NCBI GenBank assembly: GCA_019914945.1
Contig: CM034101.1
Span: 372,001 to 436,000, forward strand
Length of the DNA stretch: 64,000 nucleotides
Direction of reading: 5' to 3'
Origin: Typha latifolia
Lineage: Eukaryota > Streptophyta > Magnoliopsida > Poales > Typhaceae
Shown: piece after piece, positions 39,801 through 51,800 of the stretch
Layout: every line of letters starts with the position of its first letter
How positions within the stretch are numbered: the first letter of the stretch is position 1
Notes under the pieces: generated by a model
Database searches by the model: none
What the model saw: the letters and a program-made list of their open reading frames with translations, nothing else
Told to the model about the DNA's origin: nothing
Program-made: the position numbers and the translations under genes

Positions 39801-40839
39801 AGAAAGAGTCACAAAGCACTAGGCCTCCTTTTACCCTTCATGCATTGCTTCCAATAAGCGGAGACTTACTGTGGAGGGGAAGGGGGAGGGGTAGTCAATG
39901 CACCTGGGGAGAGACTGCCATGTGTCGGACTAATGCGGCGGAGTCCACGTCAGCCTCGTTGGCGTCCAAGTCATAGTGAAAATTATCCAAGTGATCACGA
40001 TTGCTAATTACCAATCTTTCATGCATCCTCTTATATATATATATATATATATATGACAAATGAATTTATATCGAAGGTAGGGTAGTCGCAAACTCGCGAT
40101 GGAGCAAAAGCTATCACGAGGAAAAATGTGTGAGGTCCGTAGTAGAAGGACGGCTTGTTTATTTTCCAATGGTGAGAAACGTAACGCAATACGAAGAAAC
40201 TAGGAAGTAGCCTAGGAGGTCTACACATCGTCACATTATAGAGTGTTTGACTTTGTAGCACATCAATATTATTTCGACGCATTTAATGGTCTTTCCACTT
40301 GGAAAATGGACTACTTTTCTTGACTTTCTACCGCATCAATCTTTAACAGTCTTTCCACTTAGGATGGCTAGCTATCTAGACCCTCCACCCATTATTTATC
40401 ATACGGAATTACATCTTCATATAAAAATTTGTCAATATCCGATTAGTTTCCTTGCGGATAATTAACACACACACACACACATATATATATGTTATGGTTG
40501 TCAATAGAACTCTTATAGTTGACCAAATTAAAGAATAAGGTTAAAGGGAGAAAGGTGGATAGGCAGTGGACGATTGGCAATGTCCATCACAGGTAGGTAA
40601 CAAAAAGATCAGTATGTTTCTCTGCCTTTTTGCCCCCCTAAAACTTTTAAGATCGACCGAGGACTCCCAAAGTCCAAATCTCTGACTGGAAGACTCTTAT
40701 AAAGTACTACCAAATATGATGTTTAATTGTGAAATCTCTCTTCTTAAGTTGCTAGCTGCCAATTATAATTGACAGAGCGAGTAAAATTTTCTTGGTTTGA
40801 TCAACTGCTTGCTCCCTCTTCTTAATTTGTCGACAATGG

Positions 40840-40842
<3 letters not shown>

Positions 40843-40872
<30 letters not shown>

Positions 40873-40874
40873 TG
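40843..40874. repeat. (TATG)n tetranucleotide repeat
   Basis: About seven TATG/GTAT units. Confidence 0.9.
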
Positions 40875-41913
40875 GCCACACATAATTGATGGCACGCACC
40901 TAGCCAAAGTTTTAGGCCTCATCAAGCCACCATGTTTTCCCCCTTTTGGAGGCTACAAAGAGATAAAGTTGCTTGGATTGCAAACCTAATTGGCACTCAA
41001 TAAATCTCAAGGAAATTTACATGGCTTTCTCATGGGACAAGAGCACATGAGATGCCTACACTAAAGTAGCATTGTAGAGTTGTGAAACATTTGCAGTGCC
41101 CCCTTCATTATTTTTCTCATTTTCCTCTTTGGATATACGATATGTGTCATTTTGTTCCTAATTAGGGACTCTAAATTAAGAAACTAACACGAAAGGCATT
41201 TGTCTTAACTTATATCTTGACACGACCATTATGTTTTATGAATACATCTTATTGTACAAAGGCTCTTAATTAACTGATGTAGGCCCTAAAAGGGGAACAT
41301 GTAGGCAAGTCTAATTTTAACTTATTATCAGATAGACTGTTTCATTACTTAAAAATGGTTATAATAGATTATAAACTTGTCGCAAGATTAGGTTGGCCAA
41401 GTTAGGGTAGGCAGTACTATTGATGGAAAGCATTTCCAATGCGAAAAGGCAAGGATTGAGCTCTAGCCAGAAAAAGGAACTAGACAAATAATTGATCCCT
41501 TCTCCTATATATGTCAATGGATTTTATATTTATATCTTTTATTTTATTTTTCTCTTATATAATTTTCATCGAGAGCAAAACGTGACATAGTACTTCGAAC
41601 AAGAGCAAAATGGCTGTCACGTTAAGTGTTGCTCTCTAATCATACCTTTTATTTCTTTGTTTTATTTATTTAATTTAATTTTTTTTCTTCATTCGAAATG
41701 TATGACATGTCGCATGACAGCTGTGCACCTGAACTGAATGGCCATCAGGAAGCTTAGACACATCATTTATGTGACTGCCATACAAGCCGCTATTTATAAC
41801 ATTAATTAGAAAAGGAATAAAATATATATATATATATGATAAAGAAGGTGATTTGTCCAATTTGCCCTGGAAGCAATAGTCGGATACATCGATCCTTCTT
41901 CCTTCTCCTCCTC

Positions 41914-41921
41914 TATATATA
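41914..41921 (+). promoter_or_regulatory. TATA box of the GH3 gene
   Basis: TATATATA lies 122 bases before the GH3 ATG in a CT-rich context. I did not find the canonical auxin element TGTCTC close by, only TGTC-type half motifs, so auxin control is not demonstrated by sequence. Confidence 0.55.
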
Positions 41922-42042
41922 TTCCTCACCACCCTCGTTTCTTTCCCACACATACGAATACAAACATCTTCCTCATATTACCCTAGCTAGCCTCTTCGAT
42001 CACCACCACCTCTTCCTAGTAAAACATAAAGATCTTAGAGTC

Positions 42043-44043
42043 ATGCCCGAAGCACCGAAGAGCATCCGATACCCGGCCGACATCCCCGAGGATCATCGGA
42101 AGGCCCTCGACTTCATCGAGGAAGTGACCGCCAACGCCGGCGATGTCCAACGCCGCGTGCTGACCGAGATTCTCACGCAGAACGCGCCGGCCGAGTATTT
42201 GCAGCGCCACGGCCTGCCGGCCCGCGCCGCCCCCGATATTGACTCCTTCAAGAGACTCATCCCCCTCGTCGGCTACGAGGATCTCCAGCCCGACATCCTC
42301 CGCATCGCCAACGGGGACAACTCGCCCATCCTCTCCGGCCGCCCTATCTCCGAGTTCCTCACTAGGTTAAATTTTCATACACACAAACACATATACGTAT
42401 TTCACTTCTTCTCTCTTCTGTATAGCTGAAAGCAATAATAGTGACGTAGTTGCATATGACATTTATGTAGCTCCGGGACTTCTGGAGGAGAGAGAAAGCT
42501 GATGCCGACCATCGCCGACGAGCTCGACCGGCGGTCGCATCTCTACAGCTTGCTAATGCCGGTGATGAACCGATACGTGCCGGGGCTCGACAAGGGGAAA
42601 GGAATGTACTTACTCTTTGTCAAGTCCGAGTGGCGAACTCCCGGCGGCCTCGTCGCCCGGCCGGTGCTCACCAGCTACTACAAGAGCCGCCACTTCCGTG
42701 CCCGGCCGTTCGACCCCTACAACGCCTACACTAGCCCTAATGAGTCTATACTTTGCCCTGACTCATACCAAAGTATGTACACCCAACTCCTCTGTGGGTT
42801 AATTCTCCGGAACGACGTCCTCCGAGTCGGCGCAGTCTTTGCCTCCGGCTTCATACGAGCAATTAAGTTTCTTGAGAAGCACTGGCCTCGCCTTTGCCGC
42901 GACATACGTAGCGGCAAGCTCGACGAGGAGATCTCCGACCGGGCTGTCCGCGAAGCCGTGAAGCGCATTCTGCGACCGGATTCCGATCTCGCCGACGCGA
43001 TCGAGGCGGAGTGTGGGAAGAAATCGTGGCAGGGAATTATTCCCCGTCTATGGCCTAACACTAAGTATATAGATGTTATTGTGACAGGGACGATGTCGCA
43101 GTACATTCCTACGCTTGAATTCTATGGTGATGGGCTTCCGTTAACGTGCACTATGTATGCCTCATCGGAGTGCTACTTTGGCCTCAATCTTAATCCCATG
43201 TGCAAGCCTAGCGAGGTGGCTTACACATTGATTCCTACCATGGGCTACTTCGAGTTCTTGCCCATCAAACGCAATAATCCTAATGGCTGCGCCGAGTTCG
43301 ACCAACGGGACTTGATCGATCTCGTCGATCTCAAGCTTGGGCACGAGTATGAGCTCGTTGTCACTACCTACGCCGGTAGGTTTGAATAGGCCCAAGAATC
43401 AAATTTAATCATTACATCATACTAAAATAAATAGTTATTGATCGATATTTTGATTGCAGGATTGTATAGGTATAGAGTGGGGGACGTGCTAAGAGTGGTC
43501 GGATTCAAGAACAAGGCACCCCAATTCAGCTTCGTCCGTCGGAAGAACGTAGCGCTAAGCATCGACTCCGACAAGACCGACGAGGTGGAGCTGCACGCGG
43601 CGGTCACGAATGCGGTGCATCACTTGGCACCGTTCGGCGCGTCGCTGGTGGAGTACACTAGCTACGCCGACACGGCGAGTATCCCGGGACATTACGTGCT
43701 CTTCTGGGAGCTGCGCGCCGGGGGGACGGCGGTGCCGCCGTCGGTGTTCGAGGACTGCTGCCTCACGGTGGAAGAAGGGCTGAACAGCGTCTACCGGCAG
43801 GGCCGGGTTTGCGACAAGTCCATTGGACCGTTGGAGATCCGGCTCGTCGAGGAGGGGACATTCGATAAGCTGATGGATTTCGCGCTGAGCCGGGGGGCGT
43901 CGATAAACCAATACAAGGCACCGCGCTGCGTCCGGCCGGGTCCGGCGGTGGAGCTGCTTAATGGGAGGGTGCAGTCTAAGTTCTTTAGCCCTAAGTGCCC
44001 AAAGTGGACTCCTGGGAGTAAGCAGTGGAGCAAGGAGATATAG
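42043..44043 (+). CDS. GH3 acyl-acid amido synthetase, group II (probable indole-3-acetic acid-amido synthetase)
   Basis: Three exons: 42043-42365, 42471-43375 and 43460-44043, giving 603 residues, a normal GH3 length. Group II GH3 enzymes adenylate IAA with ATP and join it to an amino acid, lowering free auxin; they are soluble cytosolic enzymes. The ATP-binding motif [10 protein letters not shown] spans the first intron. Motif 2 region [20 protein letters not shown] and motif 3 YRYRVGD (spanning the second intron) are intact, as are [15 protein letters not shown] and the C-terminal [14 protein letters not shown]. Overall wording is close to Arabidopsis GH3.1-type and rice GH3-8-type proteins, hence group II; the exact acyl substrate is inferred. 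Coding GC is high relative to the flanks. Both introns are short (105 and 84 bases). Confidence 0.95.
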
Positions 44044-46059
44044 TAGAGGGGGTCTAGTGATGGTGTTATGTTAGTCCATATCTTTAATTAGATTAAGAAG
44101 AATATGAGATGTTAGATTTGATCATGGCAGTGATCTCTCAATGTTAGATGAGGAGAGAAATTAAGGTGTCTTTTGTTTCGTTATTAGCTTTGCCTCTTCT
44201 TCTTCTTCTTCTTCTTCTTCTTTTTCTCTCTTTTTTTACTTTTGACTTCTTTTTTCTTAGGGTGTTTGATGAGCTAGAGCTCATCACAATTGTGTACAAA
44301 AATGTTCCTATCAAGGAAGTTTTCTTACTACAGATCCCAATTTGGAGTTTATATTCTAGGATTATATTAGAGTTTATATGTTCGTTTGTTAGTCATACTA
44401 AATCTTCTATATATCTTGTTCACGCAAGAAGTATTAATCTTTTATTCCGGAATCCAAAATGGAAAGGAGGAAGCAAGATTTAAGCCTCTCAAATTTCACT
44501 AGTAGTAGTCATTGACTCATCTCATCTTGAAACTTAAACCTCTGAAAGTTTAAATATTCAATTCGAATTGGCTTTCGAACTTTAATCTGCACATCTAATT
44601 GAGTCAAAAAGGTTTAATCTTTCAATCCAAAAAGATCTTCTCATTTCAGATGGGCACGATACGTTGACGTTTTAAATTAGCACGAGTTAGATATGATGTC
44701 ATTCGCATGGCTCATATGATTCTTTGGTTTGTGGTGCCTAACTTCCTTACATGCTTACATGTCTGCCTTCTTCCAGTTTGGTTTGCATGGTATTCGTTCC
44801 GTGCTCGGAACTGTCGGCGTGTCCAATTCAAATTCAAACAACTTTGGGTAGTTCGATCTACATAAGACACCAAATTCAGGTAGAAGTGAAAGCAAATTTT
44901 CTTCTCGTTTGAATCCTTTTGTGGTTGATATACTTTCAATAGTCAAGACATTGTTCTTTAGCTGCACTGCCAATCCCAGCATTCCACATGTATAGTTTAG
45001 AATCCATAGAGTTTTACATCTAAAATAACCATCTTTCCAAAGAGATGAAAGCAACAGGAGGAGGAAGGATAGAATGAATTAATTGCTCACAAGATGAAGT
45101 TCGATGGAGAAGTAGACGAAGTAATTACTCTACCAACCATATAAAACCGTCCAGTACTCCATATTCTATCTTGTTGCCACTTGTAAAAGAAAAAAATTTT
45201 AAAGTCCGTAAAATTTTCTCACACATCAAGGCACTCACGTAATGGTGATGAAGTAGTGAAATTAATAGAGATAAAACTATTGAATTCAGATGTCAACAGC
45301 AACAATTAATATTGATATGTTGATCGGTACTTGTGTATAGTCTTATCTTTCTCATCAGTGTGAATTGCTGGATGCGAAAACTTTGGTACAAGACCTATAT
45401 TCCTATGTCCTATCGTGTGCTGTTGCTACTGTGAGAAAGGGAGCAGATTCCTGACAACAACTGCAACGGGTGGAGAGATGTCATCCAAAGACAATAAGTT
45501 CCACACGTTCTCCTGCTAAAAAGAAGGGGTTTTCTGACGAAGAACAAGACTCTTATCCAACAAAAAGAAAAGTGGAAGATAAAGGGGGAGAGATTTTAGA
45601 ACTTTGCTAGGAGATCTGAGCTGCATGTGATATGTGATCTCATTTTAGCCAACCGCCCAGTTCTCGTAAAGTGACTTGCGACAGGCTAGTTAATTGGTCT
45701 ATACACTTTTAATAAAACAATATACTTGTCTCCCTAATATATATATACACCATTGGCAGTTGATAAAGGAAAAGAAAGCTCGAAAATTATGTTAATTAAA
45801 GCATGCATCAATGTATATATCTTTGATCTCTTTATGAAATAAAATGGAGGCCTCACTCCACTACTATGGAGAGCTCAGAGCACAAGACAGACGAATAAAA
45901 TCTGAAATTTGAAAGAATGTCAAGTCGAGGAGATTGCATTGCATTCAAAAGAGGAGGCATGCAAGAGAGTTGTTCTGAGACAGCAAGTACACGCAGCTCA
46001 AGCCTCCTCTTGAGCTTGGAACGTTTGTTAATTACATGGCGATATCTACTATCTGAAAC

Positions 46060-46060
<1 letters not shown>
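44044..46060. other. 3' flank of GH3 and gene-free stretch
   Basis: The first few hundred bases, including a CTT repeat at about 44197-44222, are probably GH3 3' untranslated region. The rest is AT-rich with short frames only. Confidence 0.55.

Positions 46061-46061
<1 letters not shown>

Positions 46062-46143
<82 letters not shown>
46062..46143. repeat. Compound (TA)n(GA)n microsatellite
   Basis: About 20 TA units pass directly into about 20 GA units. Confidence 0.95.
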
Positions 46144-46146
<3 letters not shown>

Positions 46147-46229
46147 AGCTTCAAATGTTCCTTACGTTAAACGAGTTCATTTTTAGACGGAATATTTAAC
46201 TTAAAACACCGAAAAGCATATAAATGTTT

Positions 46230-46465
46230 GCCGAGGTTTGGACGCTTCCTTCCCCGGCCGTTGGCCAACGTTCACGTGAACACCGTGCAGTTGTCGAGAC
46301 GGCACGTGCGAGGCCGCGTTGACTGGTTGACTCATGAACCCGGGAAACGTGGGGAGTATACTACTCTGTTCCATCCCTGTCGGGAAACCCTCACGTGCGG
46401 GAACATTATCCTGATGTCCATGCACATGTGTGGTGTGGGTGGCACTTACTTCATATATATATATA
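46230..46465 (+). promoter_or_regulatory. Promoter-like cluster: three CACGTG cores, two W-boxes and a TATA box, no gene recognised
   Basis: CACGTG occurs at 46273, 46303 and 46392. Two TTGAC W-box cores lie in tandem at 46319 and 46327 (GTTGACTGGTTGACTC). A TATATATATA run at about 46453-46464 follows on the plus strand. The block is GC-rich against AT-rich surroundings. G-boxes and W-boxes bind bZIP/bHLH and WRKY factors respectively. The reading frame just downstream (46473-46730, 85 codons) resembles no family I know. Confidence 0.4.
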
Positions 46466-46812
46466 GCTAGATATGATCTTGCTCTCTGAACACATGAAGG
46501 ATATTGCCTTCAAAATTGGCCATCAATTTCCAAACTCTTTTCAAATTAGGTATGTTAGGTTTTTAAGACAAGAAGGTGCACCAAACCCTGCTCACTGCCA
46601 ACTTTTCGCTTGTATGTTTGAAGATGTTGTGGTTTTATTTGGTCCTGAAATGACTGTTAGGCCTACCATCCATCTGTTTGAAAGTAATGAACTTGACAGG
46701 CTATATAGGCTTACTCATCTATATGTTTGAAATAAGAGCTTGACACATATGTTGGACGACTAAAGTGAAGGAGCCCATATATACAGTTATATGAATGCTT
46801 ACATGATTCAGG

Positions 46813-46818
46813 TTGAAA

Positions 46819-46859
<41 letters not shown>
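46813..46859. repeat. (AAT)n trinucleotide repeat
   Basis: About 15 perfect units. Confidence 0.95.
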
Positions 46860-46861
<2 letters not shown>

Positions 46862-49800
46862 TGTAAGAGGAAAAAAAAAAGAATTAACTACATGAGTTCC
46901 AGCAAGCAGGAAGCAGCAGTTAATAATGATAAAAAAATTGTGAGGAGAAATTGACAAATACTGATTTAATATCAAGGAGAAATAGGTTTTGAATGTTTGT
47001 TCTAGTATTCAGAAGGATTACAATGTTAATGAGGACAAAGAACTGCCTGAAACAGAGTTCAACAGCAAAAAGAAATTAATGGCAGCGGACATGATAAAAA
47101 TTCAGACGGACATGAATAATTGTTGCCATGAACTTACTTGCCTTTAAGAAGTTATCAAGGTAAGAAAAAGTACAAATATTTGCTAATATGTTCAAAAAAA
47201 TATGCTACATTATAGTCTTAGAGACAAAATGGCAGCACATCGAAGTGGTTCAGGGTTGACAACTGTTTAGAGGTCAAGAGATATCAAAAGTAACCATAAA
47301 GCAAAAGGCAAACAGGGAACTAATTCTGTCATTTAACATGCCATAAAAAAAGAATAACTTTGAGTGTGATTATATACGGTATCAGTAGGCCGAATCAACT
47401 GAATACTTGCTATAAATTCAGATCTGAACTTTTCTCCTTACTCTTAATCTGATACAGAAAATCTTTATCCGGATGGCTGGATGTGCTTAGGCAGCTCGAC
47501 AAGTAGCATGCAGTCACTAGATCTCTCACATACGATGGATGAGTGGTATAGCAGTCTCGGTAGTATGTGAGCAGTTGTCAACATAATTCCAACTGGATGC
47601 AATTCAGATGAACATCGATAGTTTTCTGCGATATGATTTTTCAAGCAGCGCAAACAAAAGAAATCCCGGCAAGTTATCAGAAAATTTCAATTCATTTATA
47701 CTTACAGACGCATGCAAAAGAAAGAGGGAAATTTTAAAAAAACCACCCATCTCCGATCTCTGTTATGGAATGAATGTAGATAGATACTCTTCCAATCTCC
47801 TCACTATATTATATATTTCAACCAAAAAAAAATACATAGATAAACACATGAGGGATAAGGCATGCAACTGAAAGAACAAAATATAGCCAAATCAAAGATT
47901 GAAGGATAGCTCTTGCAATACTGCAAACTGCTTCCATCACCATCTGGTGTCAGCTGTAACATAACACAACCATCAGAACAGCTTAACGACCAAGTGGCTA
48001 GTAGCACTAGCAACCTCAGAACATAGAGCTCTCATCAGACTATAAGCTTGGCAGTCCACAATGATGAAGAACAAGCAATATATTAGTAATTGATTATTTG
48101 AAAATCTTGCTGCCTAGTAGGAGAAGGGAGAAGCTCTAGCTAGCTAGAGTCTGTATTGCCATTGCGTTATTCCATACATCCTGCAGCAAACCATCCCAAC
48201 GGTGCTCATCCTGTCTAGTGCTCTTTTACTGTGAGCAGCCTTTCAAGTTCCAGTTCTAAATTCTAATCCATATTTGCTGCATATGATGATGAATAATCAC
48301 CCGCAGACCTTCCATTAGATGGACTGCATTCGTTTTTAACATAACAAGTATCATGAGCTTGATGGTGCTAATTATTGTTCTTCTGACAATAAATAATAAA
48401 TATCACAACTTCTTCAACTTCTTTCTTAAGAAGGCTGTCCAATTGCACGAGGCTCCTACTAACATAAGCTTTGGGGTAGCAAGATACACGATGTTCGTTA
48501 CTGTAAAGGTCGGTTTCATGACTCAACCTCGTGCAACTAAGCAATACGATAACGTTAATCGTCACGCCAACCACACCCTCAATCATCTAAATTTTTAATC
48601 CTTGACATGCAGTACTTCAGTATCCTTTCATGATTGCTATCAAATAAGTATCAATCTTATATAAAATAATAAATCATCAGTTTTATCATACACCATAATG
48701 CCATTCCTTACATATCTTGGTCCGCAGTGCTTCCAAGGCGAAGCACAAAGGAAGGAGCTTGAACCTTTTCTTTTCTTCTTCTTTTGCTTCCAAGTAATTA
48801 ATTTCCCCTACCCAAAGATTATATTCTAAAAATGTGTTCACCCCAGAATTATAGTTCAGAGATGCTCATTAACTTATTCATTGCAGCATAAATGGTAGCG
48901 GGAAAACACATCGGCATGTTAAGGCATCAAAAACTCCTATCCTCTCATCCCATGACCATATTATCCACAAAATTTCACGAAGAAAATATTAACTTTCCCT
49001 TTCATTTCCCAACTTAACTCCATCGTATATAGCACAAATTTTAGCATATAAATCTGAAAAAAAAAGGCAACTAAGATTAATCAAAAGCTATATAATTGTT
49101 AAACACAATGTAATTCTACAGGAACAAATACGAGATCAACTCAGATTCTTCAAATTCATTTTTGTAACCTCCATGAAGTTCGAACTTTCTGAACAAGTCG
49201 ATGATCCCCACAGTGGCTCAGCCTCCGGCTAACTAAGATTTGGATTCGATTGGATTAGGTTGGGGTCGGTTTTCGGTTCGGGTTAGTGTCTTTGGATCCG
49301 ATCAGGAACAAGGGTACTTCTGTCAAATCAGTAAGCCTACAGCATGCGATCGTCTACAAACAAAGCTATAAGAAAATGATACAGCAGTAATATTCGTTAA
49401 CGCGCTTTGAAGTCGGCACGCTAGCTTATACGTTGCCGATTAAAACCGGTAAGGAATGTAGTTTGCTTGAGTTCTCTGATACTAGTAACTCGGCAGCGTA
49501 GTATAGTTAACAAACGATATATGAGATATTTCAAAATTTGGACTTTTACATAATTGCCACTAATTTGTTTGTAAGATCTTAATTATCACTGAAATAGAAA
49601 AAAAAAACATCATGTTGTTGGTTAAATCTAATTAAGTATTATTAAAACTAAACTAAAATTATTAAAATAGTTTGAAACTATTCAATATTTACCTAATATC
49701 GTCATACAATGATAAGTGTCTTTTCTATGAGAGCAAAAAACTATATAGTCATTTTATGTGTTGGTTAACATTGGAATTCTCAAGGAATGGAAATTAAGAT

Positions 49801-50032
49801 ATTTTAAAAGATATAATGATAGCTATAATATTTTGAAATTTTTTAAAATTAAAGTAAGTTGAGAGTTGAGAGTTGAGAGAAGAATTATAAATGAAAAGTG
49901 GTACAAAGATGGCAATTTTAAATAAGAAAATGGTATATTATTTGATCCCTAGCCACCAAAGATGGAGCAGCACATGCATTCATTTGTACAAATTATGAAT
50001 AATTCATGCCCACTAGTGCACGAGATGTACCG

Positions 50033-50056
50033 TTGGGTTGGGTTGGGTTGGGTTGG
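50033..50056. repeat. (TTGGG)n repeat, about 4 units
   Basis: Short pentanucleotide array; not the plant telomere unit TTTAGGG. Confidence 0.85.
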
Positions 50057-50443
50057 TGCTCAAGGAATACCAATTCATTCTTTTCATGGTCCAACTCAAC
50101 TGGTACTCTATTGTTTTCCCTAGCTAAAAATCATTTCATCCCTTCATAATAGCATCAAACACCTAGGTCGACCCCTTTAATCCCTTCTCCTCTAAACAAA
50201 TAATTAGCTTCTCTAATTTAACCCTAATCTCATGACAGATACAATCTACACGAATATTTACTAATATATAGGGAGATTCAGAATGCCATATATATCACTA
50301 TATCTCATTCCAAATACAAACAAGGTTAACGTGACAAAGACTTATCTCGTGAACTAGAAGGGTTAAAGAATTTTTAAGGGTCAATCATTGATGTACGAAG
50401 CGTATCATTCATTAGGGAAGCTTGGGCCGAGAAGAAGGGCTTG

Positions 50444-50444
<1 letters not shown>

Positions 50445-50509
<65 letters not shown>
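50445..50509. repeat. (TA)n microsatellite, about 32 units
   Basis: Perfect TA run upstream of the DUF538 gene. Confidence 0.95.
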
Positions 50510-50512
<3 letters not shown>

Positions 50513-50716
50513 AGGATATAAAAAGGGATGCTCCACCTTTATAGCTTTATTGCTTGGAGCTGTGAACCCAAGTAAAATAACACCAGGGGGGTTGAGGGTA
50601 GAAAATATATGATATAGAATATAATAAACATAAAACATAAGGTGCCAAATGCAAATCGTTTTCTCTCATCTCATCACAGGTAGATTATTCCGAGGAGAGA
50701 GAACTTCAGTTATTTT

Positions 50717-50719
<3 letters not shown>

Positions 50720-50799
<80 letters not shown>
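50720..50799. repeat. (TA)n microsatellite, about 39 units
   Basis: Second, longer TA run about 210 bases after the first; the longest dinucleotide tract in the window. Confidence 0.95.
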
Positions 50800-50802
<3 letters not shown>

Positions 50803-51165
50803 GTATGTAATTTTGGTCTGCGGTTTCTACTCTCTGCCACTCTGGACTTCACTTCACTGCGAAGATTCCTCTACCAATCCCTTCCTCATAAGACGCCAAA
50901 CTCAAAACCGGAATAGAAGGCTTAGCCCCCCCTCCCCCCACCTCCTCAAAACTCCATTGTATTCGCTTCAATCTATTAACCGGTGGGACCCATGGGGCCC
51001 ACCAGCTCTCTCATTTGACCATTTTGCCCCCCTTTTATTGCTCCAATTTTATTAGCTCTTTTATGCCGGCAACAGTTTAATACCGGTTCACATTATTGGT
51101 TCGATGGGTAGCTTAGTCATTTCGGTCTTGATATCATCGGGAACTCCTCTGTTCATCCACATGGG

Positions 51166-51173
51166 TATTTAAA
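51166..51173 (+). promoter_or_regulatory. TATA box of the DUF538 gene
   Basis: TATTTAAA lies about 100 bases before the ATG, with a CT tract (51196-51224) between them in the probable leader. Confidence 0.55.
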
Positions 51174-51190
51174 GTATCCAGCTTGACCTA

Positions 51191-51195
<5 letters not shown>

Positions 51196-51224
<29 letters not shown>
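51196..51224. repeat. (CT)n tract in the DUF538 leader
   Basis: About 14 CT units ending 48 bases before the ATG, the same spacing as the CT tract of the quinone reductase gene. Confidence 0.9.
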
Positions 51225-51227
<3 letters not shown>

Positions 51228-51272
51228 CCCTCCTTAAACCTCCATCTCTTCTCTCTCTCCTCCCCCTCTCCC

Positions 51273-51800
51273 ATGGCAAAGTTCTCATCTTTATTTACCA
51301 ATCTAGTGTTTTTCTCCCTTCTCTTCCTCGTAACCCTCGTACGCCACCTTGCTGCAACATCCGATGGCCGTGCCGCCGTCTCCGGCGACTCGATCCACGA
51401 TATCCTCCGCCACCACGGCCTCCCAGGCGGCCTCCTCCCCAAGACGGTCGAATCCTTCTCTCTGGATCCGGCCACCGGCCTCCTTGACGTGAAGATAACC
51501 TCCCCCTGCTACGCCAAGTACGACGACGGCCTTGCCTTCTTCGACCAAGTGGTCCGTGGCAACCTCAGCTTCGGCGCGCTACGTGGCGTAGAAGGATTGG
51601 CGCAGGAGGAGCTCTTCGTGTGGCTCCCCGTGAAGGGGATCCTCGTTTCGGATCCGAGCTCAGGGGTTATCCTATTCGACATCGGCCTCGCGCATAAGAG
51701 ACTATCGAGGTCGCTATTCGAGGATCCGCCGGATTGCCGGCCGGAAGGGGAGTCGATTCGGATGCTTGGAGGTGAGGAATTTGGAAAGATCCGATTTTGA
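51273..51800 (+). CDS. Secreted DUF538 family protein
   Basis: A single-exon frame of 175 residues. The N-terminus is a signal peptide (hydrophobic residues about 7-27, LVFFSLLFLVTLV, with likely cleavage after the AAT/SDG region). The mature part has typical DUF538 wording: IHDILRHHGLPGGLLPKTVE near the start, then SFSLDPATGLLDV, CYAKYDDGLAFFDQVVRGNL, LRGVEGLAQEELFVWLPVKG and IGLAHKRLSRSLFEDPP. DUF538 is a plant family with a beta-barrel fold similar to bactericidal/permeability-increasing proteins; suggested roles concern lipids or stress, but no activity is settled. The ATG at 51273 is the first after the TATA box and CT tract. Coding GC is high. Confidence 0.93.
   Translation: MAKFSSLFTNLVFFSLLFLVTLVRHLAATSDGRAAVSGDSIHDILRHHGLPGGLLPKTVESFSLDPATGLLDVKITSPCYAKYDDGLAFFDQVVRGNLSFGALRGVEGLAQEELFVWLPVKGILVSDPSSGVILFDIGLAHKRLSRSLFEDPPDCRPEGESIRMLGGEEFGKIRF

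Larger units (their letters stand above)
33301..41835. other. Gene desert, fourth part, up to the GH3 gene
   Basis: More than 8 kb without a supported exon. Contents: a CT/TA compound microsatellite (34635-34695), a C-rich run (about 36524-36550), a GT repeat (about 36942-36962), long G runs at 39772-39795, TA repeats near 40031-40054, and a TATG repeat (about 40843-40874). A moderately GC-rich block at 37480-37640 looks like old transposon DNA but shows no protein motif. Confidence 0.55.
46466..50440. other. Gene-free stretch
   Basis: AT-rich DNA with an AAT repeat (46813-46859) and a block at 49200-49320 containing GGTTGGGGTCGG-type motifs. A GTTGAGA triple repeat occurs near 49860 and a TTGGG repeat at 50033-50056. 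No exon was supported on either strand. Confidence 0.55.

Noticed and set aside
42726..43911. Several minus-strand frames over GH3
   Set aside because: Shadows of the GC-rich coding exons of GH3.
46473..46730. 85-codon plus-strand frame after the G-box/W-box cluster
   Set aside because: No family resemblance, and its ATG is too close to the TATA box to lie in the transcript with a normal leader; kept only as part of a finding.
50033..50056. TTGGG repeat as an interstitial telomere
   Set aside because: The unit is not TTTAGGG and only about four copies are present.
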